Shown here one piece after another: positions 45,404 through 56,872 of a DNA stretch of 64,000 bases (position 1 is its first letter; each line of letters opens with the position of its first letter). The DNA lies in NCBI GenBank assembly GCA_963717115.1, contig CAVQVO010000020.1:806001-870000 (forward strand), in the 5' to 3' direction. Origin of the DNA: JBBQUN01 sp963717115. GTDB taxonomy: Bacteria; Actinomycetota; Acidimicrobiia; Acidimicrobiales; SZUA-35. The notes under the pieces are model-generated. The model ran no database searches, had not been told where the DNA came from, and saw only the letters and a list, made by a program, of their open reading frames with translations. Both the position numbers and the translations under genes were made by a program.

Positions 45404-45929
45404 ATGAACGCAACCGGAGTTCGATTGCGAGCCATCGATCCCACGACCTCGAGTCGACCCGACGCTGGGGAAACGACCGGCGATCGGGCCCCTGACCATC
45501 GGGCGCCCCTTCCCGATCACCGAGTCGAACGAACGGGCGTGGCACGACACCCTGGGGGTCGGCGCACTCCCGACCGCTGCGGTGTGGGCCGTGGATGCGG
45601 GCGCCGGCATCGTCGGTGTCGTCCAGATCAACGAGATCGACTGGTTGCACCGAACCGCCTGGTTCGGCATCTTCATCGGCCCCGAGCACCAGGGCAACGG
45701 CCATGGACGGGCCGCGACCTCGCTGGCCTGTGCCCACGCCTTCGAACGGTTCAACCTGCGCCAGGTACGCCTTCGGGTGCGCGCCGACAACGAGGCCGCC
45801 GTCGCCCTCTACGAAGACCTCGGGTTCGAGCACGAGGGAACCCTGGTCGGCGCCGTGCTCGACGGCCATCGCCCGATCGACGTCCATCTCATGCGGCTCT
45901 CGACCCGGACCGACTCGCCAAAGAGCTAG
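45404..45929 (+). pseudogene. GNAT N-acetyltransferase (RimJ/RimL-like), frame breaks in N-terminal half
   Basis: The C-terminal half is intact in one frame: VGVVQINEIDWLHRTAWFG, acetyl-CoA site GPEHQGNGHGRAA and NEAAVALYEDLGFEHEGT. The N-terminal part (MNATGVRLRAIDP, LESTRRWGND, GRPFPITESNERAWHDTL) is spread over the other frames, needing two or three indels. Such enzymes acetylate amino sugars or protein N-termini; here an amino-sugar role is plausible from the neighbours. Confidence 0.6.
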
Positions 45930-45933
45930 GACC

Positions 45934-46556
45934 ATGATGACTCTCCGCGAACGGGTGTTTTCCCCAACCCGTCGTCTATCACTCGTTCAAGCGGCTGGTG
46001 CTTCCGTAGGGGGCCCACCAACGCATCGTCGACTCGATGTTCGACGTCGCCGACGGCACATCGGTCCTGGATCTCGGCTGCGGCTACGGCGACTTCACCA
46101 AATTCTTCGCCGGTCGCTGTCGCTACGTCGGGATCGATCACAACCAGGGCTACATCGGACCGAGCGACGAGATGAACGGCGGGCTCGACGTCAAGTTCAT
46201 CTGTGCCGACGTCACCGATCCGGTGGTGATCGAGCGACGGCCCCTACGACCTCGTCTTCCTCGCCGGCGTCCTGCATCACCTAGCGACACGTCAGGTGAC
46301 CAACCTGGCCCGGAATGCTGCGCAACGGTCGTCGCCGGGCGGGTCGCCTCGTCGCTCTCGAACCGGTGTTCGACCCCGAGCAGGGTCTCACGGCGCGACT
46401 CATCATCGCTGCCGATCGCGGGCGCTTCGTGCGTGATGCGCCCGGATACGCACGTCTGCTGGCGACCTCCTTCCGGCGGTCGGACGACGACGGTCCACAC
46501 CGACTTGCTGCGCATTCCCTATACGCACCTCTTGATCGAAGGCCGCAGACGACCGA
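45934..46556 (+). pseudogene. SAM-dependent methyltransferase, several frame breaks
   Basis: Collinear fragments of a class I methyltransferase: NPVVYHSFKRLVLP-like start, then GTSVLDLGCGYGDFTKFFAG (motif I), YVGIDHNQGYI, PYDLVFLAGVLHHLA, RLVALEPVFDPEQGLTARL, RFVRDAPGYARLLA and HTDLLRIPYTHLLIE. At least four frame changes are needed. This pattern is common for methyltransferases in sugar and lipid-linked glycan clusters. The start ATG at 45934 is four bases after the previous gene. Confidence 0.6.
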
Positions 46557-46637
46557 CACCGCCGGCGTCGAGCCCGAACCGCTCGTAGCACCCCGTCGGC
46601 GCTCGGCTCCATCGCCATCGGCGGCCAGGCCCCCGGA

Positions 46638-46643
46638 TAGGCT
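46638..46643 (+). promoter_or_regulatory. Putative leaderless -10 element of the large membrane-protein gene
   Basis: TAGGCT, 7 nt before the GTG at 46651. Confidence 0.4.
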
Positions 46644-46650
46644 TCGGCCC

Positions 46651-48751
46651 GTGGCGCAGACCCTCGACGCACCCCCGCTCGGCCGGGACTCGCCCTCGCC
46701 GGCGGTCGTGACCGCCATCACCAGGCTCCGGCCGTTCGCCGCGGTCCTGTTGCCGCTCGCCCTGTTCGTCATCCTGCAACCCGAGACCTACAGCGTCGCC
46801 CCGAACGGTCTCGACCCGTTCTTCTACAGCGGACTGGGCATCAACTTCGACGACTCGCTCGCGGCCGGCGGTGATCAGCACTACTTCATCTCGCGTTGGA
46901 CGGTCTACTACCCGCTCCTGATCGCCAATGCCGTTGCCGGACCGTTCGTCGGACGACTGGTGTTGCGTCTGATCCTCGCCGCGCTCATCCTGCGGGGCCT
47001 CTGGGGGTTGCGACCGGACTGGACCTGGGCTCAGCGGCTCGTGATCGGCGGTGCCGTCGTGTCGATGCCCATGTTCCTGCGGGCATTCATGACCGATTAC
47101 GCGGAGTACGCCGTCGCGACGTATGTGTTCGGGGTACTCCTGGTTTCGGTCCGAGACCGCCAGACGTTCCGCTCGGCGCTTCTAGTGGGGGTCTTCAGTG
47201 GCCTGGCCGTGGTCGCCAATCCACTCGCCGTTCTGGCCGTCTTCGTCCCGCTCGCCGTGTTCGTGCTGAACGGGACCACCGGGCTTCGTCGACGAATCGA
47301 GTATTCGTTCGTGATCGTGGCCACCGCAGCCGCGGTCGCCGTCGTCGGGCTGTTCTGGTTTCGCTGGTTCCACGGGATCGACAACCTCTACCAACCCACG
47401 TTCGACTTCATGCGGACCTACTCGGGTCGCGATCCGCTGAAGTCGCCCAGACTCGACTGGCTGGGCCGGTTCACCTGGCTGTGGGCCACCCCCCTGGTGC
47501 TGGGAGTCGCCGGTTTCCTCTGGCTCCGCCGGACCGTCAGCTTCGACCGGATGGACCGGATGGCCCTCCTGATCTGCGGTGCCCAGTACGCGATCCAGTG
47601 GCTCGACCAGTTCGTCCGCGACGGGAACGGGCTCGAAGTGTCGTACTACTGGTCGATGTCGTACCCGAGCTTTGCGCTGGCGCTGGCGCTGGTGCTCGGC
47701 CGGCTGACGACCCGACTCGAGGATCGGGTGGCTCTCGCGATCGGTGCGTCGTGGTGTGCTCTGCTCGTCATCGGCGTCCCGGATGCGCTCCGACTGCCGG
47801 CCGGTTTCGGGCTTTGCCGCCGTGTGCCTCGCTGCGGGCGTCGCCATGGTCGTCGTTGCCCGACCGAAACCGGTCGTGGCAGGGGTGAGTGTGGCGGTCT
47901 TCGTCTTGTTCACCCAGATCGCGGCACCGCCCTACGACCCGAGCGCTTACCACTCGCACAACCTCAGTCCGCGCTACGACGAGATCTTCTGGTCGGGTGG
48001 CGACGATGCCGAGGCCCAGTATCGGGAGGCGGTCTGGTTCGCAGATCAGATGGATGCCCTGCCCAACGACGCCGGATCGATCTTCCTCCCGGTCGGCGGG
48101 GCCTCGTTCGCCACGGTGGGGATCTACCAGGCTCATGTCGCCCAGCGTCTCATCACCCTGAACGAGGCCTATCGGGTGACCGACGATGCCATTCCTGCGG
48201 TTCTCACCAGCGGTGAACCGCTGTTCACCATGATCGGTCCGGCCGACGAGGTCGCCATCGCCCTGCCGAACGTGGTGTCCCAACTCGGTCTGGACGCACC
48301 GATCCTCGACGTCACCGACGAGGCAAATCTGGGCTATCGCCTCGTCGTGTACGAGATCCCGGAGATCGACCGGTTCCCGCAGGTCTTCGAGGCCAGTTCG
48401 CTCCCGATCGCCCAGGGGACGGTGCAAGACAGCGACGTCGTCGCCGCCGACGGGACCCCCGAGGGCTTCGTCACCTACGGGCCCTACGTACCGCTCGAGC
48501 CCGGCCTGTGGACCGTGACGGTCGACTATGCCTCGCCGGCACCGGTCGGCGCGATCGCCGGGGCCTTCGATCTCTTCACCCTCGAGCAGGATCGGATCCA
48601 GATCGTCGACCTCCTCGGCACGGGCGGCGAACCGGGACGGACCACACTGCGCTTCGAAGCCACCGACACGATCCAGCTGTGGGAGTTCCGCACGATGGTG
48701 AGCGGGCCGGCGGGCCTGACGATCGACCGGATCACGCTCGACCGGGGCTGA
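46651..48751 (+). CDS. Large polytopic membrane protein with C-terminal extracellular domain (GT-C-like), one frame break
   Basis: About 700 codons. The N-terminal 390 residues have 10 or more membrane helices with loop patterns seen in GT-C glycosyltransferases (LDPFFYSGLGINFDDSLAAG, AFMTDYAEYAVATYVFG, a large first extracytoplasmic loop carrying acidic residues). The C-terminal about 280 residues form an extracellular domain. The two parts are in different frames, joined at the GGG run at 47809-47811; removing one G gives LPAGFGFAAVCLAAG. Reading length (2101 bp) equals a multiple of three plus one, which fits one extra base. The exact family is not known. Confidence 0.65.
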
Positions 48752-48763
48752 CTGCCCAGCGGT

Positions 48764-49907
48764 TCAGTCGAGCCCGTCGAAGGCGGCGACGACCTCGATG
48801 ACCCGATCGACCTCGTCGGGCCGGATGTCGGAGAACAGCGGCAGGCGGACCAGTCGGTCGCTGACGTCCGCGCTGACCGGGCACCCGAGCGGGGTTGTCC
48901 CGAACCGCCGCCCGGCGGTCGAGGAGTCGAGCGGCACGTAGTGGAAGACGGCGCCGACCTCGTGCGTGCGGGTATGGGCCAGCAGGGCCGTGCGCCGTTC
49001 CAGGTCGGGCATGAGGAACCCGAACAGGTGGTGGGAGGGCGTCGATCCCGGACTGGGTTCGAGCAGTCTCGCCCCCTGTTCGGACAACCACGGACCGAGT
49101 TCGTCCCGATAGCGGCACCACGCATCGTGGCGCCGCCGTTGGATCTCGTCGGCGAACTCGAGCTGGCTGAGCAGCATCGCGGCATTGAGGTCGGCGAGCA
49201 GGTAGCTGGAGCCGACGTCGACCCAGCTGTACTTGTCGATCATCCCCCGGAAGAACCGAGCCCGATCGGTGCCCTTCTCCCGAAGGATCTCGGCTCGCTC
49301 GTGGAGATCGGGGTCGTTGATCACGAGCGCACCTCCCTCTCCGCAGGTGACGTTCTTGGTGGCGTGGAAGCTGAGCGTCGACAGCTGACCGATGGTCCCG
49401 AGGGGGCGGCCGTCGGCGGCTCCGAACAGGCCATGAGCGTTGTCCTCGATGAGCATCACGCCGTGAGCGTCGGCCAGCGTCTTCAGACGTGGCGAGCACG
49501 GCGTCCCGCCGTAGTGGATCGGCACGATCGCCCGGGTCCGGTCGGACATCACCTGTTCGACCTGCTCGGGATCGAGGTCGAGGGTCTGCGGATCGACGTC
49601 GCAGAACACGATCCTCGCCCCCATCAGCGCAAAGGCGCCGGCCGTCGACGAGAACGTGAACGAGGGCACGATGACCTCGTCACCGGGCTGCAACTCGAGC
49701 AGCAACGCACTCAGTTCGAGGGCCGCCGTGCACGACGGTGTGAGCAGGACCCGGGCCCCGTCGTGGAGGGCCGAGAGCGCCTCGGTGGCCCGGACGCCGA
49801 AGGGCCCGTCTCCCGACAGGTGCCCGCTTAACGATGCTCTCGCGAACGTAGTCGAACTCCGTCGGCGCGATGGTCGGTCGGTTGAACGGAATCGATCGCT
49901 CAGACAT
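48764..49907 (-). CDS. wecE: dTDP-4-amino-4,6-dideoxygalactose transaminase (WecE/RffA-like), one frame break
   Basis: PLP-dependent enzyme that aminates dTDP-4-keto-6-deoxyglucose at C4. Very close in pattern to enterobacterial RffA: IPFNRPTIAPTEFDY, SGHLSGDGPF, LLTPSCTAALELSALLL, PSFTFSSTAGAFALMGA, SFHATKNVTCGEGGALV (PLP lysine) and FRGMIDKYSWVDVGSSYLL. The first 30 residues are in another frame; removing one A at about 49828 gives ESIVSGHLSGDG. The span of 1144 bp is a multiple of three plus one, as expected. The ATG at 49907 overlaps rmlA by 8 bp. Confidence 0.88.
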
Positions 49908-50815
49908 CGGTGACCCGGTCGATCTCGGCCGTGGCCTCTTCGCGAGACGTCTCGACGACGGACCGGAGGTAGGCGCCGTACCCGGACTTGTCGAGGGGTC
50001 GGGCGAGTTCGATCAGCGCATCGGCGTCGATGTAGCCGAGGCGGAAGGCGATCTCCTCCAGCGCCGAGATCTTCACCCCCTGGCGCTTGTCGATGACGCG
50101 GACGAACTCGGCCGCTTCGACCATCGAGTCGAACGTGCCGGTGTCGAGCCAGCTGTGTCCCCGCCACAGTCGGGTGATCCGCAGCTCGCCGGCGTCGAGA
50201 TACAGGTTGTTGAGCGTCGTGATCTCGAGCTCACCCCGAGCCGAGGGTTTCACCAGCCGAGCCAGCTCGCTGACCCGATCGTCGTAGAAGTAGAGTCCCG
50301 TCACGGCCCAGCGACGAGCGAGGTCGCTCGGGCTTCTCCTCGATGGATCGAGCCAGCCCGTCGGGGCCGAACTCGACGACGGCGTAGCGGCCCGGATCGG
50401 TGACCCGCTGGGCGAACACGGTGGCGCCGCGATCGTGGCCGGCCGCCTCCCGGAGCAGCCCGGAGAGGCCGTTCCCGTAGAAGAGGTTGTCTCCGAGGAC
50501 GAGCGCCGTGGCCTGATCGGCGATGAAGTCCTCGCCGATCAGGAACGCCTGAGCGATGCCTTCGGGTCGGGGCTGGGTCTCGTACGCGATGGAGACTCCC
50601 CACTGCTCGCCGGTGCCGAGGACCCGACGGAAGGCGGCGAGATCGTCGGGCGTGGTGATGACGAGGATCTCGCGGATGCCGGCGAGCATGAGCACCGACA
50701 GCGGGTAGTAGATCATCGGTTTGTCGTAGACCGGCAGGAGCTGCTTGGAGACGCCGAGGGTGATCGGATGCAGCCTGGTTCCGGTGCCTCCGGCCAGCAC
50801 GATGCCCTTGTTCAT
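49900..50815 (-). CDS. rmlA: Glucose-1-phosphate thymidylyltransferase RmlA, one frame break
   Basis: Makes dTDP-glucose. N-terminal part: MNKGIVLAGGTGTRLHPIT, SKQLLPVYDKPMIYYPL, LVLGDNLFYG, SIEEKPERP. C-terminal part in the next frame: VTGLYFYDDRVSELAR, ITTLNNLYL, RGHSWLDTGTFDSMVEAA. One extra base near 50311 breaks the family sequence SSWAVTGLYFY; the span is a multiple of three plus one. The catalytic residues are all present. Overlaps rmlB by 4 bp. Confidence 0.93.
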
Positions 50816-51849
50816 GCCGTCGGTCCCGTGCTCAGACCCACCCGGGCCCCGCCACCGGTCCGGGCCAGGAGCGGCGCCCACCAGTCCTCGTTGTCGAGAT
50901 ACCAGTCGACGGTGTCGACCAGTCCGTCGTCGAAGCGATGCGCCGGCTGCCAGCCGAGTTCGGTCCGGATCCGCGTCGAGTCGATGGCGTAGCGCAGGTC
51001 GTGCCCGGGTCGATCGACGACGAAGTCGATCAGTTCCCGACGATCGTCGGTGCCGAGACGACGGTCGACGGCGTCGCAGATCGCGTGCACGACCGCGAGG
51101 TTCGAACGTTCGCCGCCCCCGCCGACGTTGTAGCTGCGGCCTGTCGTGCCCCGTTCGACCGCCAGCATCAGGGCCGCCACGTGGTCGTCGACGTGCAGCC
51201 AATCACGAACGTTGGCGCCCGTGCCGTAGACCGGCAACCGCTCGCCCCGGGCCGCCTTGATGGTCACCAGGGGGATCAGCTTCTCGGGGAACTGGTAGGG
51301 CCCGTAGTTGTTGGAGCAGTTGGTGAGGACGACGGGCAGGCCGAAGGTCTCGCTCCACGCCCTCACCAGGTGATCGGCCGAGGCCTTGCTCGCCGAGTAG
51401 GGCGACCGCGGATCGTAGGGGGTCTGCTCGTCGAAGGCACCGCCGTCGAGGGGGAGCGACCCGAAGACCTCGTCGGTGGAGACATGGAGGAACCGATGCA
51501 GCGAGTCGAGCCCCCGGGCCGCCTCGAGGAGATTGAACGTGCCGACGATGTTCGACTCGAGGAAGGCTCGCGGTCCGTCGATCGAACGATCGACGTGGGA
51601 CTCGGCGGCGAGATGGAGGATGACCTCGGGTCGGAACGTCGAGACGACCTCGGCGACGGCGTCGGCATCGGCCAGATCGACCTGACGGAAGGAGTAGCGG
51701 GACGATTCCGCAGCCGTGGCCACCGATTCGGGCGACGACGAGTAGGACACCCGGTCGAGGTTGGCGACGACATGATCGGTCTCGGCGATCAGGTGTCGGA
51801 CCAGCGCCGATCCGATGAATCCGAGGCCACCGGTCACGAGCAGTCGCAT
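50812..51849 (-). CDS. rmlB: dTDP-glucose 4,6-dehydratase RmlB
   Basis: Converts dTDP-glucose to dTDP-4-keto-6-deoxyglucose. The 345-residue extended SDR has the NAD motif VTGGLGFIGSALVRHL, LAAESHVDRSIDGP, the catalytic STDEVFG (with D and E) and YSASKASADHLV (Y and K), NCSNNYGPYQFPEKLIPL and RDWLHVDDHVAAL. ATG at 51849, 6 nt after TACGGT. First gene of rmlB-rmlA-wecE; rmlC and rmlD for rhamnose are not in the window. Confidence 0.95.
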   Translation of the reverse strand: MRLLVTGGLGFIGSALVRHLIAETDHVVANLDRVSYSSSPESVATAAESSRYSFRQVDLADADAVAEVVSTFRPEVILHLAAESHVDRSIDGPRAFLESNIVGTFNLLEAARGLDSLHRFLHVSTDEVFGSLPLDGGAFDEQTPYDPRSPYSASKASADHLVRAWSETFGLPVVLTNCSNNYGPYQFPEKLIPLVTIKAARGERLPVYGTGANVRDWLHVDDHVAALMLAVERGTTGRSYNVGGGGERSNLAVVHAICDAVDRRLGTDDRRELIDFVVDRPGHDLRYAIDSTRIRTELGWQPAHRFDDGLVDTVDWYLDNEDWWAPLLARTGGGARVGLSTGPTA

Positions 51850-51855
51850 CTGCTC

Positions 51856-51861
51856 ACCGTA
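51856..51861 (-). promoter_or_regulatory. Putative leaderless -10 element of rmlB-rmlA-wecE
   Basis: TACGGT on the minus strand, 6 nt before the rmlB ATG, in the 125-bp gap after the export operon. Confidence 0.45.
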
Positions 51862-51974
51862 GCGGCTCGATACGCAGCTGGGAGCGACACTCCCGGGGCG
51901 ACGCGACCCCGCCGGAGCACCGTTCCGGGGCTGCGCCGGGCCCGTCACCCGATGGATCCGCTGGTTCTCGGTTG

Positions 51975-53157
51975 TCAGGAGCCGGTGACCGTGGCCGTCC
52001 AGCCGGCGACCTCGGCTGCGTACGAACGCCAGGTCGGGAGCTCGAGATCCCGGGCCGCAGCACGGAGCTCGGCGTTCCGGGGCGGATCCACCACCTCGGC
52101 GATGGCGTCGGCGACGACCGGCGCGTCGAGCGAGGCCAGGCGAACCTGGCCTCCGGGGCCGATGTGGTCGAACACGGGCAGCCCGAGGGCGCCGACGACC
52201 GGGCACCCCATCGCCAGGGCCTCGAGGGGCGGCAGCCCGTACCCCTCGTGCTGCGAGAGATAGACGGTGGCCGACGCCCGCCGGAGTTCACCGGCGACGG
52301 CAACGTCGGACGCCGACCGCAACCACCGGAAGCGGGCCTCGTGGTCGACCAGGCGCTCGACCCTGGCAACGAGGTCCGGGATCGGCCCAGCCGGCACGTC
52401 CGATGCAGACCAACTGCAGGGGGTGCCCGCGATCCCAGAGCAGCTCGACGGCGTCGAGGACCCGATCGATCCGCTTCCGGGGCTCGATCGTGCCGGGCGC
52501 GACGATGGTCGGAATCGCCGGAGACGGCGAGTGCCGGCGTCCGAAGGTGTCGGCGCCGGGCAGGTGGACCACGGCGCCGGGCACCGGACGCCGGGCCATG
52601 CGAAGGATCTGTTCCCGGGTCTGATCGGAGATGGACGAGACGTGCTGCAGCGACGAGACGAGTCGGAAGTACCGGGAGGTGTGGCTCTGATCGGGGGCGG
52701 CGAAGGCCCAGGGCTCGATCTGGGGCAGGGCATCACACACGATGGCCATGGTGCGAGCGGGCTTGGCGGCGCTCCAACGGGCGAGCGTGTCGAGGGTCTC
52801 GGGCCGATAGCTGGGCTCGGGAAGCAGGTAGGACCCGAAGAGCCACGGCGAGGACGACGGTGGGACGACGGTCTGCACATGAGGCGAGAGGCCGGCGTAC
52901 ACCGCCTCGGAACGGACCTCGGTTCGCTCCCAGTCGTCGAGGTCGGGTGGGTCGAAGACGAGGTCGAGCATCCGGGCAGCGGCCTCGGTCGACACGATGT
53001 GGAGCCGGTTGCCCCTCCGGTAGCCGACGACCGCCGGCTGCAGGTCGTGTCGCCACGACGACAGCAGGCCGTGCAGCACCCGCTGGACCCCCGTGGCATA
53101 GGGCTCGGCGACGAACTGGGTCAGATCGATCAGGACGTGGCCGTGGCGCTCGTTCAT
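51975..53157 (-). CDS. GT4 glycosyltransferase, last gene of the export operon, one frame break
   Basis: About 394 residues: MNERHGHVLIDLTQFV, LHGLLSSWRHDLQ, IVAPGTIEPRKRIDRVLDA and LQLVCIGRAGW in one frame, then PDLVARVERLVDHEARF and the donor site HEGYGLPPLEALAMGCPVVG in the next. One extra base near 52383 explains the break (length is a multiple of three plus one); corrected it reads GRAGWAIPDLVARV. Overlaps the upstream FkbM-glycosyltransferase gene by 4 bp. Acts on the same polysaccharide. Confidence 0.82.
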
Positions 53158-56100
53158 CGATCGATCCCCTCGATCCCGATGGCCGCCAGCAGCGCTTCGG
53201 CGTACCGGATCGGATTGCGCTCGGCCAGGTAGACCGTCCTGGCCCGTTCGATCCGCTCGGGATCCTGGTCTCGTGTTCTCGCCAGACGGGCCACGGCCTC
53301 GGCGACCAGGAACGGACTCACCGGCGCGTCGACCCGCTCGACGAAGTCGGGAGCCTCGAGCGCATCGGCCAACGCCGTCGTCGCCACGGTCGGCAGGCCG
53401 AAGGCGATCGTGTCGGCCAGCGCCCCCGAGACCTGCCCGGGAAGGTCGAGTCGGAGCTGGACGGCGACGTCGACACCGATGTGGAAGGCGTCGAAGGTCG
53501 CCTCGTCGAGGTAGCCGTGCAGCGTCACCGAGTCGGCGATTCCTTCGTCCTCGATCAGGGCGCGAAGGCGTTCCAGCTCCGCGGGCGGGCAACCGCCGGC
53601 CAGGTGGAGCTGGGGTCGCAGGCCCCACCCGGCGAGCCAGGCGGTCGCGGCGATCACCACACCGGTTCCCTTGTAGCCGATGTTGTGTCCTCCGAACGCC
53701 GCGATGTGCAGCCGGTCGGGATCGAGCCCCAGTGCGGCCCGGACCCCTCGCCGACGCTCGGCGTCGACGACCCCGTCGAGGCTCCGGGTCGAGGCGAAGG
53801 GCAGCACCACGGGCTCGACGCCTTGCCGCGTTCGAACCAGATCGGCCAGCTGACGCGAATGGACGAGCAGGGGCTCGGCCAGCGCCGCGATCTCCCGATA
53901 CCCGAGTCGCTCGCCCGTGCCGCCGGTCGAGTGGCGGTCGAGGTCGTCGACGTGGGGCCGGTCGAGGCCGTCGGCCAGGAGATCGGCCGTCACGTGGGGA
54001 CCCTGCCATTCCCGGTAGATGTCGGTCATCCGCTGGTCATGGCTGACGACGGCGCCGCCGAAGCCTCGCAGGAGTTCGAGGGCCGGCACGTGGTAGTGAC
54101 TGTTTCCGAGCACGATCAGCGCGATGGGTGATCCCCGGATCCCGGTAGTCGGGGTCGGTCAGCGGCAGCTCCCGATAGGTCCCGTGATCGATGGGGCGGT
54201 CGGTCAACGAGAAGACGGTCAGATCGACCCGCTCGCAGAGTGCGGCCGCAGTGAGGTGATGATAGGTGGCCACCCCCGAGGCACTGGGGGGCCAGGGCGT
54301 GACCATGGCCAGGTGGGGGCGGGCCGGCGTCGCCCGGACGTCGACCTCGACGGGTCGGTCGGCGCTTCGCAGGGTGCTCGCGACCCGATCCCGGAGCGTC
54401 TCGCCGATCGTCGAGGGTTCGAACCGATCACCGATGGCGCGACGTTGGCGCTCGAGGAGCTCGGCGGACTCGGCGAGTCCCCGTTGCACCGCATCGGCCA
54501 GGGCCCGAACGTCGTCGGGTGGGGCGAGCCACCAGCCCTCGCCGACCAGTTCGACGTGGACGGGATGCTCGGAAGCGACGACGGCGGTCCCCCGTCCGAC
54601 CGACTCGATGACGGGGATCGAGAAGCCCTCGTCGTAGGAGGGCATCAGGGTGAGCGCCGCATCGCGGTAGAGCGCGACGAGTTCGTCGTCGCCCAGATCG
54701 CTGACGGCGACGATGTGCCGTGGATGCCAGCCGACCGAGTGGGCCAGCAGGTCCAACTCGTGGCGATGCTCGTGGGGAAGGTGCGAGAGGATCACCAGGT
54801 CGAGGTGGACTCGCCTCCGGGCCAGTTCGGCCATCGTGAGCACGGCCGCCGGGAGGTTCTCCGGGGATCGGCTCCGAGGGGTGCGAAGACGAACCCGCCC
54901 GGGGCCAGGCCGCGGGCAGCGGTCCGGGGGTGATGCCGTGGAGGGGATCCGAGACACCGATCACGTCGACGGCGTCGGCCCCGATTTCGAGGTGGCCGAT
55001 GCACTCCTCGGCCGTCGCGGCCGAGTTGGCCCAGAGACGGTCGAACCGGGCGAGTTGGAGCAGACGGGCCGCGTACTCGACGCGTGCGATCGGGTCGGCG
55101 AGATAGGTGGCCGGGTGGGTGGCCGGGATGAAGTCGTGGACGATACCGACCGACACCGCGGCTCGTCCGAACAGCGAGCGCCCGAACCGGATCGGGCTCG
55201 TCATCGGTGCCGGATCGAGGTAGAGGTCGACGGGTCCATCGACTCGTGCCGGGTTCGCCTCGACCCTGCCGACGAGCGATGACGTGTGAGCCGAGACGGC
55301 GGGCAGCAGCGGATCGACGAGCAGGATCACCTCGCCGACCGTGGCGTCGGCGGCCAAGGCGTTCAGCACCCCCGATGCCAGTTTGCCGATGCCCCGGGTG
55401 GCGAAGTTCGGATCCTGCAGACAGCGACCGTCGACCACGACCGTGCGGGTCTCTGCTTCCGTCGCGGGCCGGCGAGGACCCTCGGCCGGCAGTTCGAGTG
55501 CCGCCAGCAGCTCGACGAGTGCCCGACGCTCGACCAGACCGGGATCGAGCGGATGGAGCGCGGGCTCCTGGCGCAGCCCGAACGAATCCAGCCGTTTGGC
55601 GAGGGCGAGACGCTGCCCGTCGTCGAGGAGCCGTCCCGGCTCGGGGAGGAGCCGCACGACCTGTTCGATCGCTCCGGTCCCGGCCGGCCGATCGACGCCC
55701 TGCCCGGGCACGAACCCGAACCGCTCACTCGACTGCATGAACCCGTCGTAGACCGGTTGGATGGCGGCGCGATGCCGCTGCAATTTGCCGACCGCTCGCC
55801 TCGACAGCCGAACGGCCCGGTCGGGCGATCGCCCGATGATGCTTCCGAGCCGGTAGGAGCGGCTCGCCAGCACGGCATCGAGTTCGGACTGGACCCGTGC
55901 CCAGTCGACGTAGCGCCGCTCTGCCTCATGGGCCAGCATCTCGGCCGCCTCCCGTTCGGCCGCCTGGAGTTCGCTGAACAACTCGCGGGCGTAGTCGACC
56001 AGCGCTGCTTCGGCGACGTCGGCCCGTTCGGTTTCCGCACGCGCCGTCGCCTCGGCGGCCATCACCCTGGTCTCGAGTTCGCGATAGGCCACCTCGGCCA

Positions 56101-56872
56101 CGTCGAGCAGGCGGGCACGCTCCCGCTCGGCCGACGCCAGATGGTGGTTGTCGAGCGCCGAGATCGGATAGGCCAGCGCCTCTGCCAGATCGCTGCGTCC
56201 GTTCGGGACGTAGAACCGGTTGATGCCGTCGAAGACCGCGAACTGGTAGCCCGAGGCCAGGATCCCGGGTTCCCACTCGTGGTGCGACGCCAGCCGTGAG
56301 TGGGTCTTGACCGCCTCGACCACCACGACCGTGGGTAGCCAGCGGGCCAGGTCGATCGAGCGGAGGACCGAGGCCTCGGCCCCCTCGACGTCGATCTTCA
56401 GCAGATCGATGTCGGTACCGGCCGGAAGATGGGTCTCGAGGATCGCGTCGAGTGGGAGCGCCTCGACCTCGATCGGCGTCAGCTCGACCGCTCCGAGGTG
56501 CTCGTGCGCCGCCGGCACCGTGGTCGACCAGCCCGTGCGCTCGTAGGACACGAACAGCGTCATCGTTCCCGGTTCCTCGGCGACCGCCACCCGGAGATTG
56601 ATGTCGTCGGGTCGCTTGGCGAGCAGTTCGTCGAAGTCGACGCCCGGCTCGAGATTGAGTCCCGTCCAGCCCCGTTCGGAGAACAGGGCGGTCATCGAGT
56701 CGACCTCGGGACCGCCCGCTCCGACGTCGACCCAGAACCCTCGGTCGATCGAGTCGAAGATCCGCAGGAGGCGGACGTCCTCGGCGTTCTGCGAGAAGCT
56801 GCGGACGGGCCCCGCCGTGATCGGATCGACGTAGCGGGCTGCCGGGGCGGCGCGATGGGGACCGTTCCTCAT
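53154..56872 (-). CDS. FkbM methyltransferase - coiled coil - double glycosyltransferase fusion, three frame breaks
   Basis: One protein of about 1,239 residues once three one-base indels (near 54127, 54859 and 54911) are allowed; 3,719 bp plus the net missing base is exactly 1,240 codons. Order: FkbM-type SAM O-methyltransferase (about 15-250: SFSQNAEDVRLLRIF, WVDVGAGGPEVDSM, IDLLKIDVEGAEASVLRS), a coiled coil (about 255-350: AERERARLLDVAEVAYRELE..., Glu/Ala-rich) ending SRSYRLGSIIG, a GT4 domain (VVVDGRCLQDPNFATRGIG, GFVFAPLGADPRKN after correction, SYDEGFSIPVIESVGRG), and a second GT-B region (MVTPWPPSASGVATYHHL, FGGHNIGYKGTG). It follows the Wzm/Wzt exporter genes with 4-bp overlaps. Likely extends, methylates and perhaps measures the exported glycan. 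Confidence 0.8.

Noticed and set aside
49900..50320. Possible programmed frameshift in rmlA and in wecE
   Set aside because: No slippery heptamer or stem is evident, many unrelated genes in the same stretch have similar one-base changes, and both parts are needed for a normal enzyme; sequence error or mutation is simpler.
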